The notes below the pieces were generated by a model that saw only the letters and a list, made by a program, of their open reading frames with translations, was not told the origin of the DNA and did not search any database. The translations under genes were made by a program, and so were the position numbers. DNA of 51,317 nucleotides from a virus: positions 1 through 51,317 of the IMG/VR virus record IMGVR_UViG_3300005563_001252. One strand, written 5' to 3'. Positions 1 to 9,100 of the stretch are shown here, one piece after another (the stretch's first letter is position 1; each line of letters opens with the position of its first letter).

Positions 1-1558
<1,558 letters not shown>

Positions 1559-1587
<29 letters not shown>

Positions 1588-1759
1588 TACCATTGTGTGT
1601 CGTTGATGTTGCTGTGTTGGGTTGGTTGCCGGCCAGCCAGCTTTTCACGGCTTGGGCGGCAAGCAAGCGGATCAAGGGCCGCATGCTTGATGTGTTTTGA
1701 AGCATATCAGCTGCCACAAAGGGTGAGTCGGGTCGCCTTCCTTGTCCGCCTTTTCTCAT
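1559..1759 (-). CDS. Small protein coupled to the recombinase start
   Basis: This 66-aa protein has a ribosome site (AGGAGA) ahead of its ATG. The ATG overlaps the ThiF stop as ATGA, and the C terminus (NDLRTV) overlaps the start of the recombinase gene in another frame. A gene of the same layout, ending SDLRTL, precedes the second recombinase (39598-39765). The two share a short hydrophobic/helical stretch (RLLAAQAVKSWL versus LLRMLAEQVANEI). No family was recognised. Its position suggests a recombinase partner, such as a directionality factor, or a translational-coupling leader; both are inference. Confidence 0.6.
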
Positions 1760-2517
1760 GATGAGGTCTCCTGGGGGCCCTTCACTGCCATTGGCACCAT
1801 GCGGCCAGCCTTCAAATTCATAAATGCACCGTGCCAGTTCACCTGGCCATGACGAAACATTTCCCAGAGAAGCTGGAGCGCTGGCGTCACCACGGATTGG
1901 TTGATGAACAGCTCTTGCTTTTCCAATGCTTCGGCCAGGCCGCAACTCGGGGTGTCGTCTTCCGGGATCGCGACATTGATCAGCTCTGGAAGAATGTCAT
2001 ATGGATAGGGCAGGCGAACGTGCCCTGCAGGAGTGCGCTCGCCAGCGGTGATATGTGTTCTCGGCTGGCCGAGAATGACCTGGCCATCAGATGCTCGGTT
2101 GCCGAGGTCCATCACATAGTGAGGCTCTCGACTCCAGCTGTTGATCTGCTGATCAATCTCATGGCGCGCCGCTATGCTGTCTACGCATACGATCACCATG
2201 GCGGCATTCCCATGTCCAGAATAGCGATCAGGATAGGCCTTCCAGTTCAATCCGAAAAAAGTGTTGATGCGATGTGTCAGCACGATGGCCTTGGATTGTC
2301 CGACGTCGGCGCGCGTGAAAAGCTGGCGTGCCAGGTTGGCTTCGCTCACCGTGTCAGGGTCCCAACTGCGGACCATCAAGCCGGGATGCCCAAGCGCCTG
2401 CAGTGCATGGTCCAGCCTGGCCAGGCCAGTGAGCATCTGCGAGCCGTTTCCCCCGCAGCCGATCAGATCAATCTCTACCACCTTCTCCAACAGATGGGGA
2501 TGGGTGAAATGCGGCAT
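1756..2517 (-). CDS. PRTRC system ThiF family protein (E1-like)
   Basis: The product (253 aa) is a ThiF/E1-type adenylating enzyme, which in this superfamily activates the C terminus of a ubiquitin-like protein with ATP. Visible are the Gly-rich loop IGCGGNGSQ (residues 19-27), the NLARQLF motif (61-67), Lys76, the strand ending VDS around Asp113, and a late cysteine, Cys192 in TPSCGLAEAL, as candidate thioester residue. The start at 2517 follows GGAGGGTGAG, one base after the stop of protein A. It is the last of the six PRTRC genes and overlaps the following small gene by ATGA. The adenylation fold is secure; the identity of the partner is inferred from the neighbours. Confidence 0.9.
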   Translation of the reverse strand: MPHFTHPHLLEKVVEIDLIGCGGNGSQMLTGLARLDHALQALGHPGLMVRSWDPDTVSEANLARQLFTRADVGQSKAIVLTHRINTFFGLNWKAYPDRYSGHGNAAMVIVCVDSIAARHEIDQQINSWSREPHYVMDLGNRASDGQVILGQPRTHITAGERTPAGHVRLPYPYDILPELINVAIPEDDTPSCGLAEALEKQELFINQSVVTPALQLLWEMFRHGQVNWHGAFMNLKAGRMVPMAVKGPQETSS

Positions 2518-2518
2518 C

Positions 2519-3271
2519 TCACCCTCCAAACAGCTTTTCCGCTGGCACGGTGATAGGAGCATAGAGTCCCAGCATGCACAGGCGGAAGGATACGGTAGGA
2601 GAGTCGCTATCCAGGTTGCCGATGACCCCTGCAAACTTTACGCTGCCGGCGTCGTCCAGATTGTCCTGGTCGCTGAAGAATGCAGGCATCGTGCCGTGGC
2701 TATGGATATCGATCGCCAATGACTGGTGGGCCGGCAATGTGTCGGTGCGATAGCGGACCGAGCCAGGGGTGGCATCCTCGATTTGCAGTTGGACAGGCAC
2801 CAGCTGACCAACATCGCTGTCCCATGCGATGTGGCAGATATCCTCGTTGGGGAGTCTGCTCATGGCTTGTTTAGCGAAGGAGCGCATCAAATCAATGGCG
2901 CAACTGAGGCGGCCGAAGGATAGCTGGTTGCGGGGAGCGATCTCGCCGAACGGCATGGCCACGGTCCGTTGCTCGCTCAGGCGGACGATTGAGTGGAGCC
3001 AGGGGCGGCGGACCTCCAGATAGAGGCCGTCGCGCGCCAGCAGGAAACGGTGCTTGTTCTCTTCGATGGGAACGAACATGCCGTGTTGGGGGACCACCGC
3101 CACCGGTGCTGCCAAGAAGCTGGCTTGATCAAGCGACGCAGCTGGATCATCGCCGGCAGCAGCGATGGGGTAGAGCGAATGGAGAGAGCTAGCAGCCCGG
3201 CGGAGAATTGCAATCTCCTCGCTTGCGGTGTTGATCGTCTTCTGCAGGTTGTCAAAGGTAAGGGCGTTCAT
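2519..3271 (-). CDS. PRTRC system protein A (JAMM/JAB metalloprotease domain)
   Basis: This 250-aa protein carries a JAMM zinc-protease signature, His-x-His-x7-Ser-x2-Asp, near the C terminus (HSHGTMPAFFSDQD: His190, His192, Ser200, Asp203). JAMM proteins remove ubiquitin-like proteins or trim their precursors. The gene sits between the E2-like protein B (overlap ATGA) and ThiF (1-base gap), so the three should be made together. The predicted role is maturation or removal of the ubiquitin-like protein C. The N-terminal half has no motif I can name. Confidence 0.88.
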   Translation of the reverse strand: MNALTFDNLQKTINTASEEIAILRRAASSLHSLYPIAAAGDDPAASLDQASFLAAPVAVVPQHGMFVPIEENKHRFLLARDGLYLEVRRPWLHSIVRLSEQRTVAMPFGEIAPRNQLSFGRLSCAIDLMRSFAKQAMSRLPNEDICHIAWDSDVGQLVPVQLQIEDATPGSVRYRTDTLPAHQSLAIDIHSHGTMPAFFSDQDNLDDAGSVKFAGVIGNLDSDSPTVSFRLCMLGLYAPITVPAEKLFGG

Positions 3272-4026
3272 TTGATCAGTTCCTTAATTTTTTGAGCAAA
3301 ATTGGTTTTGCAGGGGACCAGCCATTTGGCCCAGTCCCATGGTGTGGCCGGGTTGTCCAGCAAGTGTTTCCACATCGGGATGGCGCCACCCTGGCAGCTG
3401 ACCAGGTCGGGATCATTCGGGTGGGTGAATCGGCTGCCATAGAAGGCGCGCTCGTAGTCCTTGATTGCCTCGGCGTCCATTGACCTCGGCATGGCCACGT
3501 TTCCGGTGCAGACCTCACCGGTCTTCCAGACGTTGAAATAGGGCGCTTTGTACAGCAGGGTTTCCGGCTGCGGACGTTCCTCACCTACGGTCGAGAACGC
3601 GTACAGACGGCCGGAACTCACAATAAAGATCACGCCTGGTTGTCTGATGGTTGCGCTCGCCTCTCCGATCACGTCATCTTGCGTTTTGAACCAAAGGTGA
3701 CGCTGCTGAGGAGGGCACCACCACGCGATCAAGCGAGGAGCCATATACAGCAGGTGTTCGGGGATGAAGCCTGAAAACGCGGCAGCCGCAGAGATCTTCT
3801 CTCCGAGTTGTGCGAGTACCTTTTTGCTGGGCGCGCTGCCCGGACCGAGCAATGGAACGTCCGGTGCGTCTTCGGCATAGATCACCTGGTGATTGCTGGC
3901 GTACACCGACCGACCGTCGCCTGATGAGTACAGAAGGAGGGCGCCAATCAGATCCATTTCCTTTGACTCCTCGGCCTCGACGATACCGAAGCTGGCCGCC
4001 TGGCTGCGCAGTTGAACTCTGCTCAT
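3268..4026 (-). CDS. PRTRC system protein B (E2-like fold)
   Basis: This 252-aa protein matches the PRTRC B family, which from memory is grouped with prokaryotic E2/UBC-like proteins (Prok-E2_D). Conserved-looking blocks are LIAWWCPPQQRHLWF (99-113), a hydrophobic strand GVIFIVSSGRLYAF (131-144), and YKAPYFNVWKTGEVCTGN (159-176). Cys173 in GEVCTGN is the best candidate for a thioester-forming cysteine. The gene overlaps both neighbours (F and A) by ATGA, indicating strict translational coupling. The family assignment is firm; the E2-like activity is inferred from fold classification and context. Confidence 0.87.
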   Translation of the reverse strand: MSRVQLRSQAASFGIVEAEESKEMDLIGALLLYSSGDGRSVYASNHQVIYAEDAPDVPLLGPGSAPSKKVLAQLGEKISAAAAFSGFIPEHLLYMAPRLIAWWCPPQQRHLWFKTQDDVIGEASATIRQPGVIFIVSSGRLYAFSTVGEERPQPETLLYKAPYFNVWKTGEVCTGNVAMPRSMDAEAIKDYERAFYGSRFTHPNDPDLVSCQGGAIPMWKHLLDNPATPWDWAKWLVPCKTNFAQKIKELIK

Positions 4027-5051
4027 GTGCGCGCCCCTATCAGAAGGATCAGTTCTTCTACCCGACGCGCCAGACCCAGCATTTCCTCCATGGCCGCGAG
4101 ACGCTTCTTCACGGAACGTACATCGAGTGACAGTTCGCTGGCGGTGACCATTTCTGTCGATTCCCCTTGCATGAACATGCTGAAGGCATCGTCGATAACG
4201 CGTGTCGTGGCATCGTCATCGCTCCAGGCCAGTGCCATCGTGGCGCTGATGGGGTCGACCAAGGCATCAATACGGCAAGCGCCGATGTCAGCGCGCCGAA
4301 CGAATTCAGGGCGCTGGCCCCATGCGCTAATACTGTCGCAGGCCGCAATAACTTCCCGAGTCAGCGAAGTCTCTGCGGCATGCAGCGCCTGCTTCCGCGA
4401 ACACACTCGCTTGGGCGTGACCAGCCAATCGGGAATATTCCTGAAGAAGTCGGCCCTCCTGAATACCTCGTAATCTGCAAGAAACTGCTCCACCGATGAG
4501 GCGCCACTCTCTTCGTACTCGAACGAGATATTGGCGAATGCAACTTCATCAGCCTCACCTTGCCAGTAGTGATACTGGGCCAACCCGAAGACGGTGTTGG
4601 GGCTGAGCGTATACGGCAGGTAGGCCAGCGCATCGTAGAGGAGGGCAAGCACCGTTTGACCGAGCCCGCGCCGCTCCTCCTCCAAGTGGCTGATTGCACG
4701 CTCCATCGTCAGCAGGGGGAATCGATCTTCGATGTCCAGGCAGAAAGCGGCGTCGGCTATGCTGCCGTAATGCCCGATGTCCCGAGTTGTCTGAATGGAC
4801 GGCTGCAGTCGGAAGAGACTAAGGCCGTGCGCATGTTCATTCCACCAGCGAGAGAGGGCCACCTTACAGAGTTCGGTCTCATCTCGCGCCGTCTGGAGGT
4901 CCGCCTCGTCGATCAGATCCGTCTGCAAGAGGCAAATAGCGAGATCGCGCGCAATCGGTCGTTCACCCGCACCGGCCGGCCAGATGGCGGTCGGGATTGC
5001 CGCGCTGAGTCGCGGCAAGATCCAAGGGGTAGTCCGAGCATCCAATTTCAT
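4023..5051 (-). CDS. PRTRC system protein F
   Basis: This 342-aa, largely helical protein fits the PRTRC F family by size, sequence character and fixed position between C and B. No catalytic motif is evident. Acidic and aromatic residues are frequent, and a helical segment ends the protein (SVKKRLAAMEEMLGLARRVE). The biochemical role is unknown; a scaffold or target-recognition part of the conjugation machinery would fit but is speculation. It overlaps protein C upstream and protein B downstream by four bases each. Confidence 0.8.
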   Translation of the reverse strand: MKLDARTTPWILPRLSAAIPTAIWPAGAGERPIARDLAICLLQTDLIDEADLQTARDETELCKVALSRWWNEHAHGLSLFRLQPSIQTTRDIGHYGSIADAAFCLDIEDRFPLLTMERAISHLEEERRGLGQTVLALLYDALAYLPYTLSPNTVFGLAQYHYWQGEADEVAFANISFEYEESGASSVEQFLADYEVFRRADFFRNIPDWLVTPKRVCSRKQALHAAETSLTREVIAACDSISAWGQRPEFVRRADIGACRIDALVDPISATMALAWSDDDATTRVIDDAFSMFMQGESTEMVTASELSLDVRSVKKRLAAMEEMLGLARRVEELILLIGART

Positions 5052-5437
5052 GGCAGCACCGACATGGAGTGGCTGCAGGGCGTGAATGCGTCGCCGCGTA
5101 GCGGCGCCCGGAGTACCTCCTGCAGCGCCAGCGCGATAGGGGTATTCGGTCGGGCAGAGGTGACCACAGAATTAGAAGTGGCACCGGCAAGCGTGCCTTT
5201 TTCTTGCAGGAGGCGCAGGGCTTTACGATTGTCGAGCCCCTTTGTGCCGACTGCGCGCCGGAATGTGTAGATCTGGCGATTGCCCGTCATTTCAGGCCCT
5301 TCGATGTCTGCATTGAGCAGCTCGGGATAGTGGTTCGCGTAGAACTCACGCACCTGGGTGAGCGAAAAGGATGAGCTCGGATCAGCCAGCTTGACGCTGC
5401 CGTACTTGAATTCGCGGATCAGTTCTTCGGTTTGCAT
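5048..5437 (-). CDS. PRTRC system protein C (prokaryotic ubiquitin-like) with a long C-terminal tail
   Basis: The first 67 residues match the PRTRC C family, which from memory overlaps the Prok_Ub ubiquitin-fold family. They show a strand (LIREFKYGSVKLADP), the segment LTQVREFYANHYPEL, and strands around IEGPEM and QIYTFRRAVGTKG. Gly67 of GTKG resembles the processed end of a ubiquitin-like modifier. Here 62 further residues follow (LDNRKALRLLQEKG to SVLP), and this tail reaches the ATGA overlap with F, so it is genuinely translated. The JAMM protein A could trim it. The start codon at 5437 lies 11 bases after the stop of E. Confidence 0.83.
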   Translation of the reverse strand: MQTEELIREFKYGSVKLADPSSSFSLTQVREFYANHYPELLNADIEGPEMTGNRQIYTFRRAVGTKGLDNRKALRLLQEKGTLAGATSNSVVTSARPNTPIALALQEVLRAPLRGDAFTPCSHSMSVLP

Positions 5438-5448
5438 GGTGATGGCTT

Positions 5449-6126
5449 TCAGAATTCGATGTCGGAGAAAGCCCCGCCGGACTGCGCAGCGGGAGTTGGG
5501 GTAGAAGCGGCTTTGCCAGCCTTGCTGTCGGACACTGGAGGCGGTTGATTGCTGGCAGGCGTGGTCTGCCAGTCCTTATCGAGCGCAGCTGCTGGAATGG
5601 TCTCGCTGGCACCTTTGGAGGTGGTCGCCGGCCCTGGGGAGGATGCTGCAGCGTCCCCGGTGTTGATCGCGGGGGCCGAGGTCTGGCTGGCCTGCTCTTG
5701 GGGTTTCGCCGCGCCATCAGCGTCTTGATGTTCTCCGGTGTGATCGGGCTTGGCCGCCGACGAAGGCTCGGGGCTCTTGTTTTGCTGTCTTCCGGTCTTG
5801 GGAGCGCCCTTCCCCGGCTTGCTTTCCTTGCCGCCAGCTTTGCTGCCGGTGCTGGTCGCCGCGCCGTCTTCCGCGTCCTCTTGTTCTGCTGCGGCGGCAA
5901 CTTGGTCCAGGAGGGAGCGGCGAGGTGCGCTCCACATCTGCATGGCTTGGGCGAAGTCGCGGTCGAGTTCGTCCGCGCTGGCCAGGAGCGAAAGCGGCCG
6001 CAGTGCCGGCGCGGTGTTCGGATCCTTGCTGACTGGAGTAATGTTGACACGCATGAGGTTGCCCTCGGGTGCGATGGAAATGAGGAGCGTCGATTTACTG
6101 GCGAGCTCCTGCAGGGCTTTGAACAT
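5449..6126 (-). CDS. PRTRC system protein E
   Basis: This 225-aa protein has an ordered N-terminal part of about 95 residues (MFKALQELASKSTLLISIAP, then SLLASADELDRDF) typical of the PRTRC E family. A low-complexity, Lys/Ala/Ser/Pro-rich region fills most of the rest and ends GGAFSDIEF. The ATG follows AAGGATTGAT. It is the first PRTRC gene in the transcript. The role is unknown; a disordered lysine-rich tail could be a conjugation target, but that is only a suggestion. Confidence 0.82.
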   Translation of the reverse strand: MFKALQELASKSTLLISIAPEGNLMRVNITPVSKDPNTAPALRPLSLLASADELDRDFAQAMQMWSAPRRSLLDQVAAAAEQEDAEDGAATSTGSKAGGKESKPGKGAPKTGRQQNKSPEPSSAAKPDHTGEHQDADGAAKPQEQASQTSAPAINTGDAAASSPGPATTSKGASETIPAAALDKDWQTTPASNQPPPVSDSKAGKAASTPTPAAQSGGAFSDIEF

Positions 6127-6156
6127 ATCAATCCTTTCGGTTTATGCGCGCCAGGT

Positions 6157-6657
6157 TTAGGCGGCGCGGTAGATGTAGCGGTGGCGCGTGCCGCGACGGT
6201 AGATGCGGTGCTCGTCGGCCATTTGTTCGAGCACAGGAGAAACCTTGGAAATTTGCATGCGGAGCGCATGCGCGACGGAGGCGCAGTCCATTTCGCCGCC
6301 GGCGCCGAGCAGGGCGGCGATGCGTCCTTGCAGCACCACATCGCCAAACATCGGCGCTTCAAACTTGGGGCCACGATGCGCAGCGCCAGCTGGAATAGCA
6401 GCATGGCGCCGTTGGTGCATACGACAGTCTTCCTCACTAGGGCTGCTGATCTGGTGCCCGATCACTGCCCCCTCGTGGAGGATGTAGTAGTTCGTATAGA
6501 GAGTGCCGCGCAGCGGGACGCGGCGGATCACGAATTCGCCAATGGCGAACGGGCGGAAGTCGCGCGGTGATGTCGGGTCATAGCGCTCGATGTCGCTATA
6601 TACGCTCAGGCTTGAGGCAGTGGCGGGCAAGTCGAAAAAGTATTCAGTCATGGTCAT
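6157..6657 (-). CDS. Hypothetical early protein with a winged-helix-like end
   Basis: This 166-aa protein is upstream of PRTRC E in the leftward operon. Its C-terminal part (VAHALRMQISKVSPVLEQMADEHRIYRRG, about 127-155) reads like a winged-helix DNA-binding unit with a basic end; the N-terminal part is aromatic-rich. I do not recognise the family. It is not one of the standard PRTRC proteins I know. It overlaps the preceding small gene by 14 bases, and a second in-frame ATG two codons in is possible. Confidence 0.65.
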   Translation of the reverse strand: MTMTEYFFDLPATASSLSVYSDIERYDPTSPRDFRPFAIGEFVIRRVPLRGTLYTNYYILHEGAVIGHQISSPSEEDCRMHQRRHAAIPAGAAHRGPKFEAPMFGDVVLQGRIAALLGAGGEMDCASVAHALRMQISKVSPVLEQMADEHRIYRRGTRHRYIYRAA

Positions 6658-6853
6658 TGGCTTGTGCCAGCTTTCTATCGTTGGCGCGCAGCTGCTGTAG
6701 GCGTGCTTCTTCTCGCCAGTTTTTGCGCGCGACTAGCCTGATCAGTGCCGCGAAGGGCGGCAGCTGCATGGCTTCTTCAAATGGTTGGGGTATGCGGCAT
6801 TCGCGGTGCGCGCGGCGGAGCTGTTCGTCCGGCCAGTCGGGCGCTCCGGACAT
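6644..6853 (-). CDS. Small early hypothetical protein
   Basis: This 69-aa charged protein (LRRAHRECRIPQPFEEAMQ, then a basic helix RKNWREEARLQQLRAND) has AAGGA six bases before its ATG. It begins two bases after the stop of the upstream gene and overlaps the downstream gene. Spacing and ribosome site support it as a real gene of the leftward operon. Function unknown. Confidence 0.6.
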   Translation of the reverse strand: MSGAPDWPDEQLRRAHRECRIPQPFEEAMQLPPFAALIRLVARKNWREEARLQQLRANDRKLAQANDHD

Positions 6854-6855
6854 GC

Positions 6856-7107
6856 TTAGTCCTTGGCGCAGGCGCGCTGCCTTGCGAGGGCGTGCCTATC
6901 GTCGTCAGGCCATGCCGCCGCGCAGAGTGCGTCAAGTTGCTCCTGAATGGGCGGCGTCAGCACAATTGCAGGTTCGTCGTCCGTAGCGACTGGCGGCCCA
7001 CCATCGGCGCCAGCAATCGCATAGGCAGCGAACAGAGCGGCGGCTGCAGCCGCGCCAGCGAGAAGATGCTTGATGCCCGCGAGCACAGCTTTAATGATGG
7101 TCATCAT
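6856..7107 (-). CDS. Small membrane-anchored early protein
   Basis: This 83-aa protein has one N-terminal hydrophobic segment (IIKAVLAGIKHLLAGAAAAAALF region, residues 4-30) followed by an acidic soluble tail with a few cysteines. It is probably inserted in the inner membrane with the tail exposed. It overlaps the upstream gene by ATGA. No family recognised. Confidence 0.6.
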   Translation of the reverse strand: MMTIIKAVLAGIKHLLAGAAAAAALFAAYAIAGADGGPPVATDDEPAIVLTPPIQEQLDALCAAAWPDDDRHALARQRACAKD

Positions 7108-7247
7108 GCCGGCCTCGCCTCAATTTTTTTGTAGGGCCAGAAGTCCAGGATGTGCTGTTCGATAGCGCCAGCGGCGCTGTCGGCGATGGTATGCATCCGA
7201 ATCGGAGTGCCGACGAAGGGAGTGACAATAAGTAGGAATGCCATCAT
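7104..7247 (-). CDS. 47-aa early micro-protein
   Basis: This short reading frame begins MMAFLLIVTPFVG and has a strong ribosome site (GGAGGAGCAGC before ATG). Its ATG overlaps the stop of the upstream gene as ATGA, and its stop overlaps the next start. The N terminus is hydrophobic. The exact overlaps on both sides make it credible despite its size. Function unknown. Confidence 0.58.
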   Translation of the reverse strand: MMAFLLIVTPFVGTPIRMHTIADSAAGAIEQHILDFWPYKKIEARPA

Positions 7248-7522
7248 GCTGCTCCTCCATCTGCCTGCTCGGCAGCTGAAACTTGGGCTATGACCTGACG
7301 TTCGAAGTTGATGTCTCTGCCTTGGAAGTGGTAGAGGGCAGGGGGCGTGCATGCCAGGAAACGTCGGATGATTTCGCGACCGATCGTCTCGGTGGTCTCG
7401 CAGGCTTCCTTGTCGCCAAAGGGCTTGCTCTGCGCCTGCGCGGCATGCCACAGAGCGGCGAGAAACTCATCGGTGTAGCTGTGGAGGTTTTCCCGGTCGA
7501 ACTCAAGCGTAATGGTCGTCAT
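7244..7522 (-). CDS. Hypothetical early protein (92 aa)
   Basis: This 92-aa acidic protein (MTTITLEFDRENLHSYTDEF) has mixed helical composition. It overlaps both neighbours in the leftward early operon by four bases. No motif or family recognised; phages often carry such small proteins between the left promoter and the recombination genes. Confidence 0.65.
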   Translation of the reverse strand: MTTITLEFDRENLHSYTDEFLAALWHAAQAQSKPFGDKEACETTETIGREIIRRFLACTPPALYHFQGRDINFERQVIAQVSAAEQADGGAA

Positions 7523-7842
7523 GCCTGGCCTCGCGAGGTCAGCTTTGCCTTGATATCGGCGTAGGAGATCGCACCCGTCACGCGAAAATTCGTGAGGGCG
7601 ATGGCGTTGGCAGGGATGCGCTGGCCGGGGCGCCAGTCATGAATGATTCGATCCTTTTTGAAATAGGCCAAGATTTCCTTGGCACGGCGGGTCTTGCCGC
7701 AGCCTTGTGGGCCATAGATAACGATGGCGCCGGCGGGTGCACTGGCCTTCGCATCGAAGCGCCGCTCCTCTAGGATGTGGCGAGCTTCGTTGCGGCCGCG
7801 CTGCGCGAGGAAGTTGAACTTGCCTTCGGAAATGTTTGCCAT
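7519..7842 (-). CDS. Small P-loop protein, first gene of the leftward operon
   Basis: This 107-aa protein has a Walker A motif GPQGCGKT (about 44-51) preceded by a hydrophobic strand (AIVIY) and followed by RRAKEILAYF. It is too small for a full AAA domain, so it is a minimal P-loop ATP-binding protein of unknown role. It is the first gene after the left promoter, about 26 bases from the expected transcript start. Confidence 0.75.
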   Translation of the reverse strand: MANISEGKFNFLAQRGRNEARHILEERRFDAKASAPAGAIVIYGPQGCGKTRRAKEILAYFKKDRIIHDWRPGQRIPANAIALTNFRVTGAISYADIKAKLTSRGQA

Positions 7843-7849
7843 TTTTCTC

Positions 7850-7916
7850 TCACGAATGGGTGTCGGTGAGAGAAACTATACGCGAATGGATAGATAAATC
7901 AATACGCAAATGAATA
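7850..7916 (-). promoter_or_regulatory. Left early promoter with repressor-operator repeats
   Basis: On the minus strand a -35 TTGATT (7897-7902) and a -10 TATAGT (7875-7880) are 16 bases apart, upstream of the gene at 7842. The operator-like sequence TATCCATTCGCGTATA (7877-7892, minus strand) covers the spacer and -10. A second copy (7902-7916) abuts the -35, and a weaker one is near 7850-7863. The same motif occurs at 8739-8753 and 8761-8776, flanking the repressor gene on its other side. This places the PRTRC-recombinase operon under repressor control, as for lambda pL. Confidence 0.75.
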
Positions 7917-7982
7917 ATTTATGGCGAAACGACGCTTCCCCCTTGATGCCGAGGGTAGGTAGACTGGATGTCTGGAATCAGC

Positions 7983-8696
7983 TCAGCGCTTGAGGAAATT
8001 GCGCTGAGCCTGGACGACTTCACCAATAAGGAGGCAGGTCTCTAAGGTGCATTCCTCGCGATGGTAGCGCTTTTGGTCGGGATTATCGGAGACTAGAAAC
8101 CACCGGCCAAAGTCCCTCACCAGGCGTTTTACAACAGCTTCCCCGCCGAAGTTCGCTGCAAAGATCTTGTTGTCCTTCGGGCTCACCGAGTCCGTATTGA
8201 TGATTACTGTGTCGCCATCGGAAAGTGTGTCTTCCATGCTGTCGCCGTGGACTCTTACGGCGATCAATTTCTCCATGATCAAACCATTCGCGTCCACCCA
8301 GCGCTGAGTTACGGCAACTGGCATGCCAAATTCGGTCTCGTCCAGTTCGGCCTGGAAGCCAGTGATGCCAGCTGAAACGTGCAATCTGACGAGTGGAATC
8401 TCAACAATGGACGGCTTGGGCGTTGCAGCGTCCTTGATGATAGACGCGGGATCACGGAGCTCAACCTTCTGCGCTCGTCCCATCTCGCCAATACCTTCAT
8501 TGAGCCAATTGAAACTGACGTTGCAGGCTGCGGCTAATCTACGGACCGTGCCAACTTCGGGCTGCCCCTTTCCGACGTTTTTCAGAATTCTATTAATCGT
8601 AGGCTGGGGCACGCCGGATGCTCGCGATAAGGCACTCTGCGACTCAAATCCAGCCGCAGTCATTGCTTCGTCAAGGCGGGAGGCAATATTACTCAT
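7983..8696 (-). CDS. Phage repressor, XRE helix-turn-helix with S24 peptidase domain
   Basis: This CI/LexA-type repressor (237 aa) has an N-terminal helix-turn-helix (SALSRASGVPQPTINRIL). The C-terminal S24 domain has the self-cleavage site Ala-Gly in HVSAGITG, catalytic Ser in VHGDSMED and Lys in AVVKRL. It should hold the lysogenic state and inactivate itself during the SOS response. The ATG at 8696 is preferred: an upstream in-frame ATG at 8744 would put the operator palindrome 8705-8720 inside the gene. A -10 TATATT lies just upstream of 8696, so the transcript may be nearly leaderless. Confidence 0.9.
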   Translation of the reverse strand: MSNIASRLDEAMTAAGFESQSALSRASGVPQPTINRILKNVGKGQPEVGTVRRLAAACNVSFNWLNEGIGEMGRAQKVELRDPASIIKDAATPKPSIVEIPLVRLHVSAGITGFQAELDETEFGMPVAVTQRWVDANGLIMEKLIAVRVHGDSMEDTLSDGDTVIINTDSVSPKDNKIFAANFGGEAVVKRLVRDFGRWFLVSDNPDQKRYHREECTLETCLLIGEVVQAQRNFLKR

Positions 8697-8704
8697 CGAG
8701 TCAA

Positions 8705-8780
8705 TATACGTGCGCGTATAGCAAGGGGGCAAATTTCTATTCATTCGGGTATTGAGTGGCTATCCATTCGTGTATAGAAT
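8705..8780. promoter_or_regulatory. Divergent immunity promoters and right operators
   Basis: Rightward: -35 TTGAGT (8752-8757) and -10 TAGAAT (8775-8780), 17 bases apart, drive the Cro-like gene, whose ATG is at 8786; that mRNA would be nearly leaderless. Operator-like copies are TATCCATTCGTGTATA (8761-8776) and TATTCATTCGGGTAT (8739-8753). A palindromic TATACGTGCGCGTATA (8705-8720) overlaps the leftward repressor promoter and may serve autoregulation. The match of the first copy to the left operator is 15 of 16 bases. Confidence 0.72.
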
Positions 8781-8785
8781 GAGGT

Positions 8786-9100
8786 ATGGACAAAAACATT
8801 GGCACCCTGATGCAGGAAATCCGCTCTGCCACCGGCTGGAGCGAACCTTCTTTGGCCCGCGAGATTGGCGTTTCCCAGCCGACCGTGCACCGGATTCTGA
8901 AAGGGCAGGCTGACTGTAAGGCGAGCACATTACGCGCCATTGAGGCGCTTCATGCGAGAACGGTGCTCCCGGAGGCCCCTGACGCTATGCACGAGCAGGT
9001 GCCAGCGCCTGCAGAGCCAGTCGAGTCAGGATCTGGCGTTCGGCGTCAATGCTTGGCCGACCAGTCGGAATTTGCAGTTTCTGCAGCATCATCACCATGA
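8786..9100 (+). CDS. Cro-like helix-turn-helix regulator
   Basis: This 104-aa protein has a helix-turn-helix (PSLAREIGVSQPTVHRILKG, about 22-41) in its first 60 residues. A low-complexity tail of doubtful importance follows and overlaps an opposite-strand gene. It is transcribed away from the repressor, from a promoter covered by the shared operator, which is the classical place of a Cro-type antagonist. GAGG lies almost against the ATG, consistent with a leaderless or near-leaderless start. Confidence 0.82.
   Translation: MDKNIGTLMQEIRSATGWSEPSLAREIGVSQPTVHRILKGQADCKASTLRAIEALHARTVLPEAPDAMHEQVPAPAEPVESGSGVRRQCLADQSEFAVSAASSP

Noticed and set aside
5545-6570. Long plus-strand frame (341 aa) opposite PRTRC E
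   Set aside because: Gly/Arg/Ala-rich shadow of the low-complexity lysine/alanine region of protein E; the minus-strand gene has family match and coupling.
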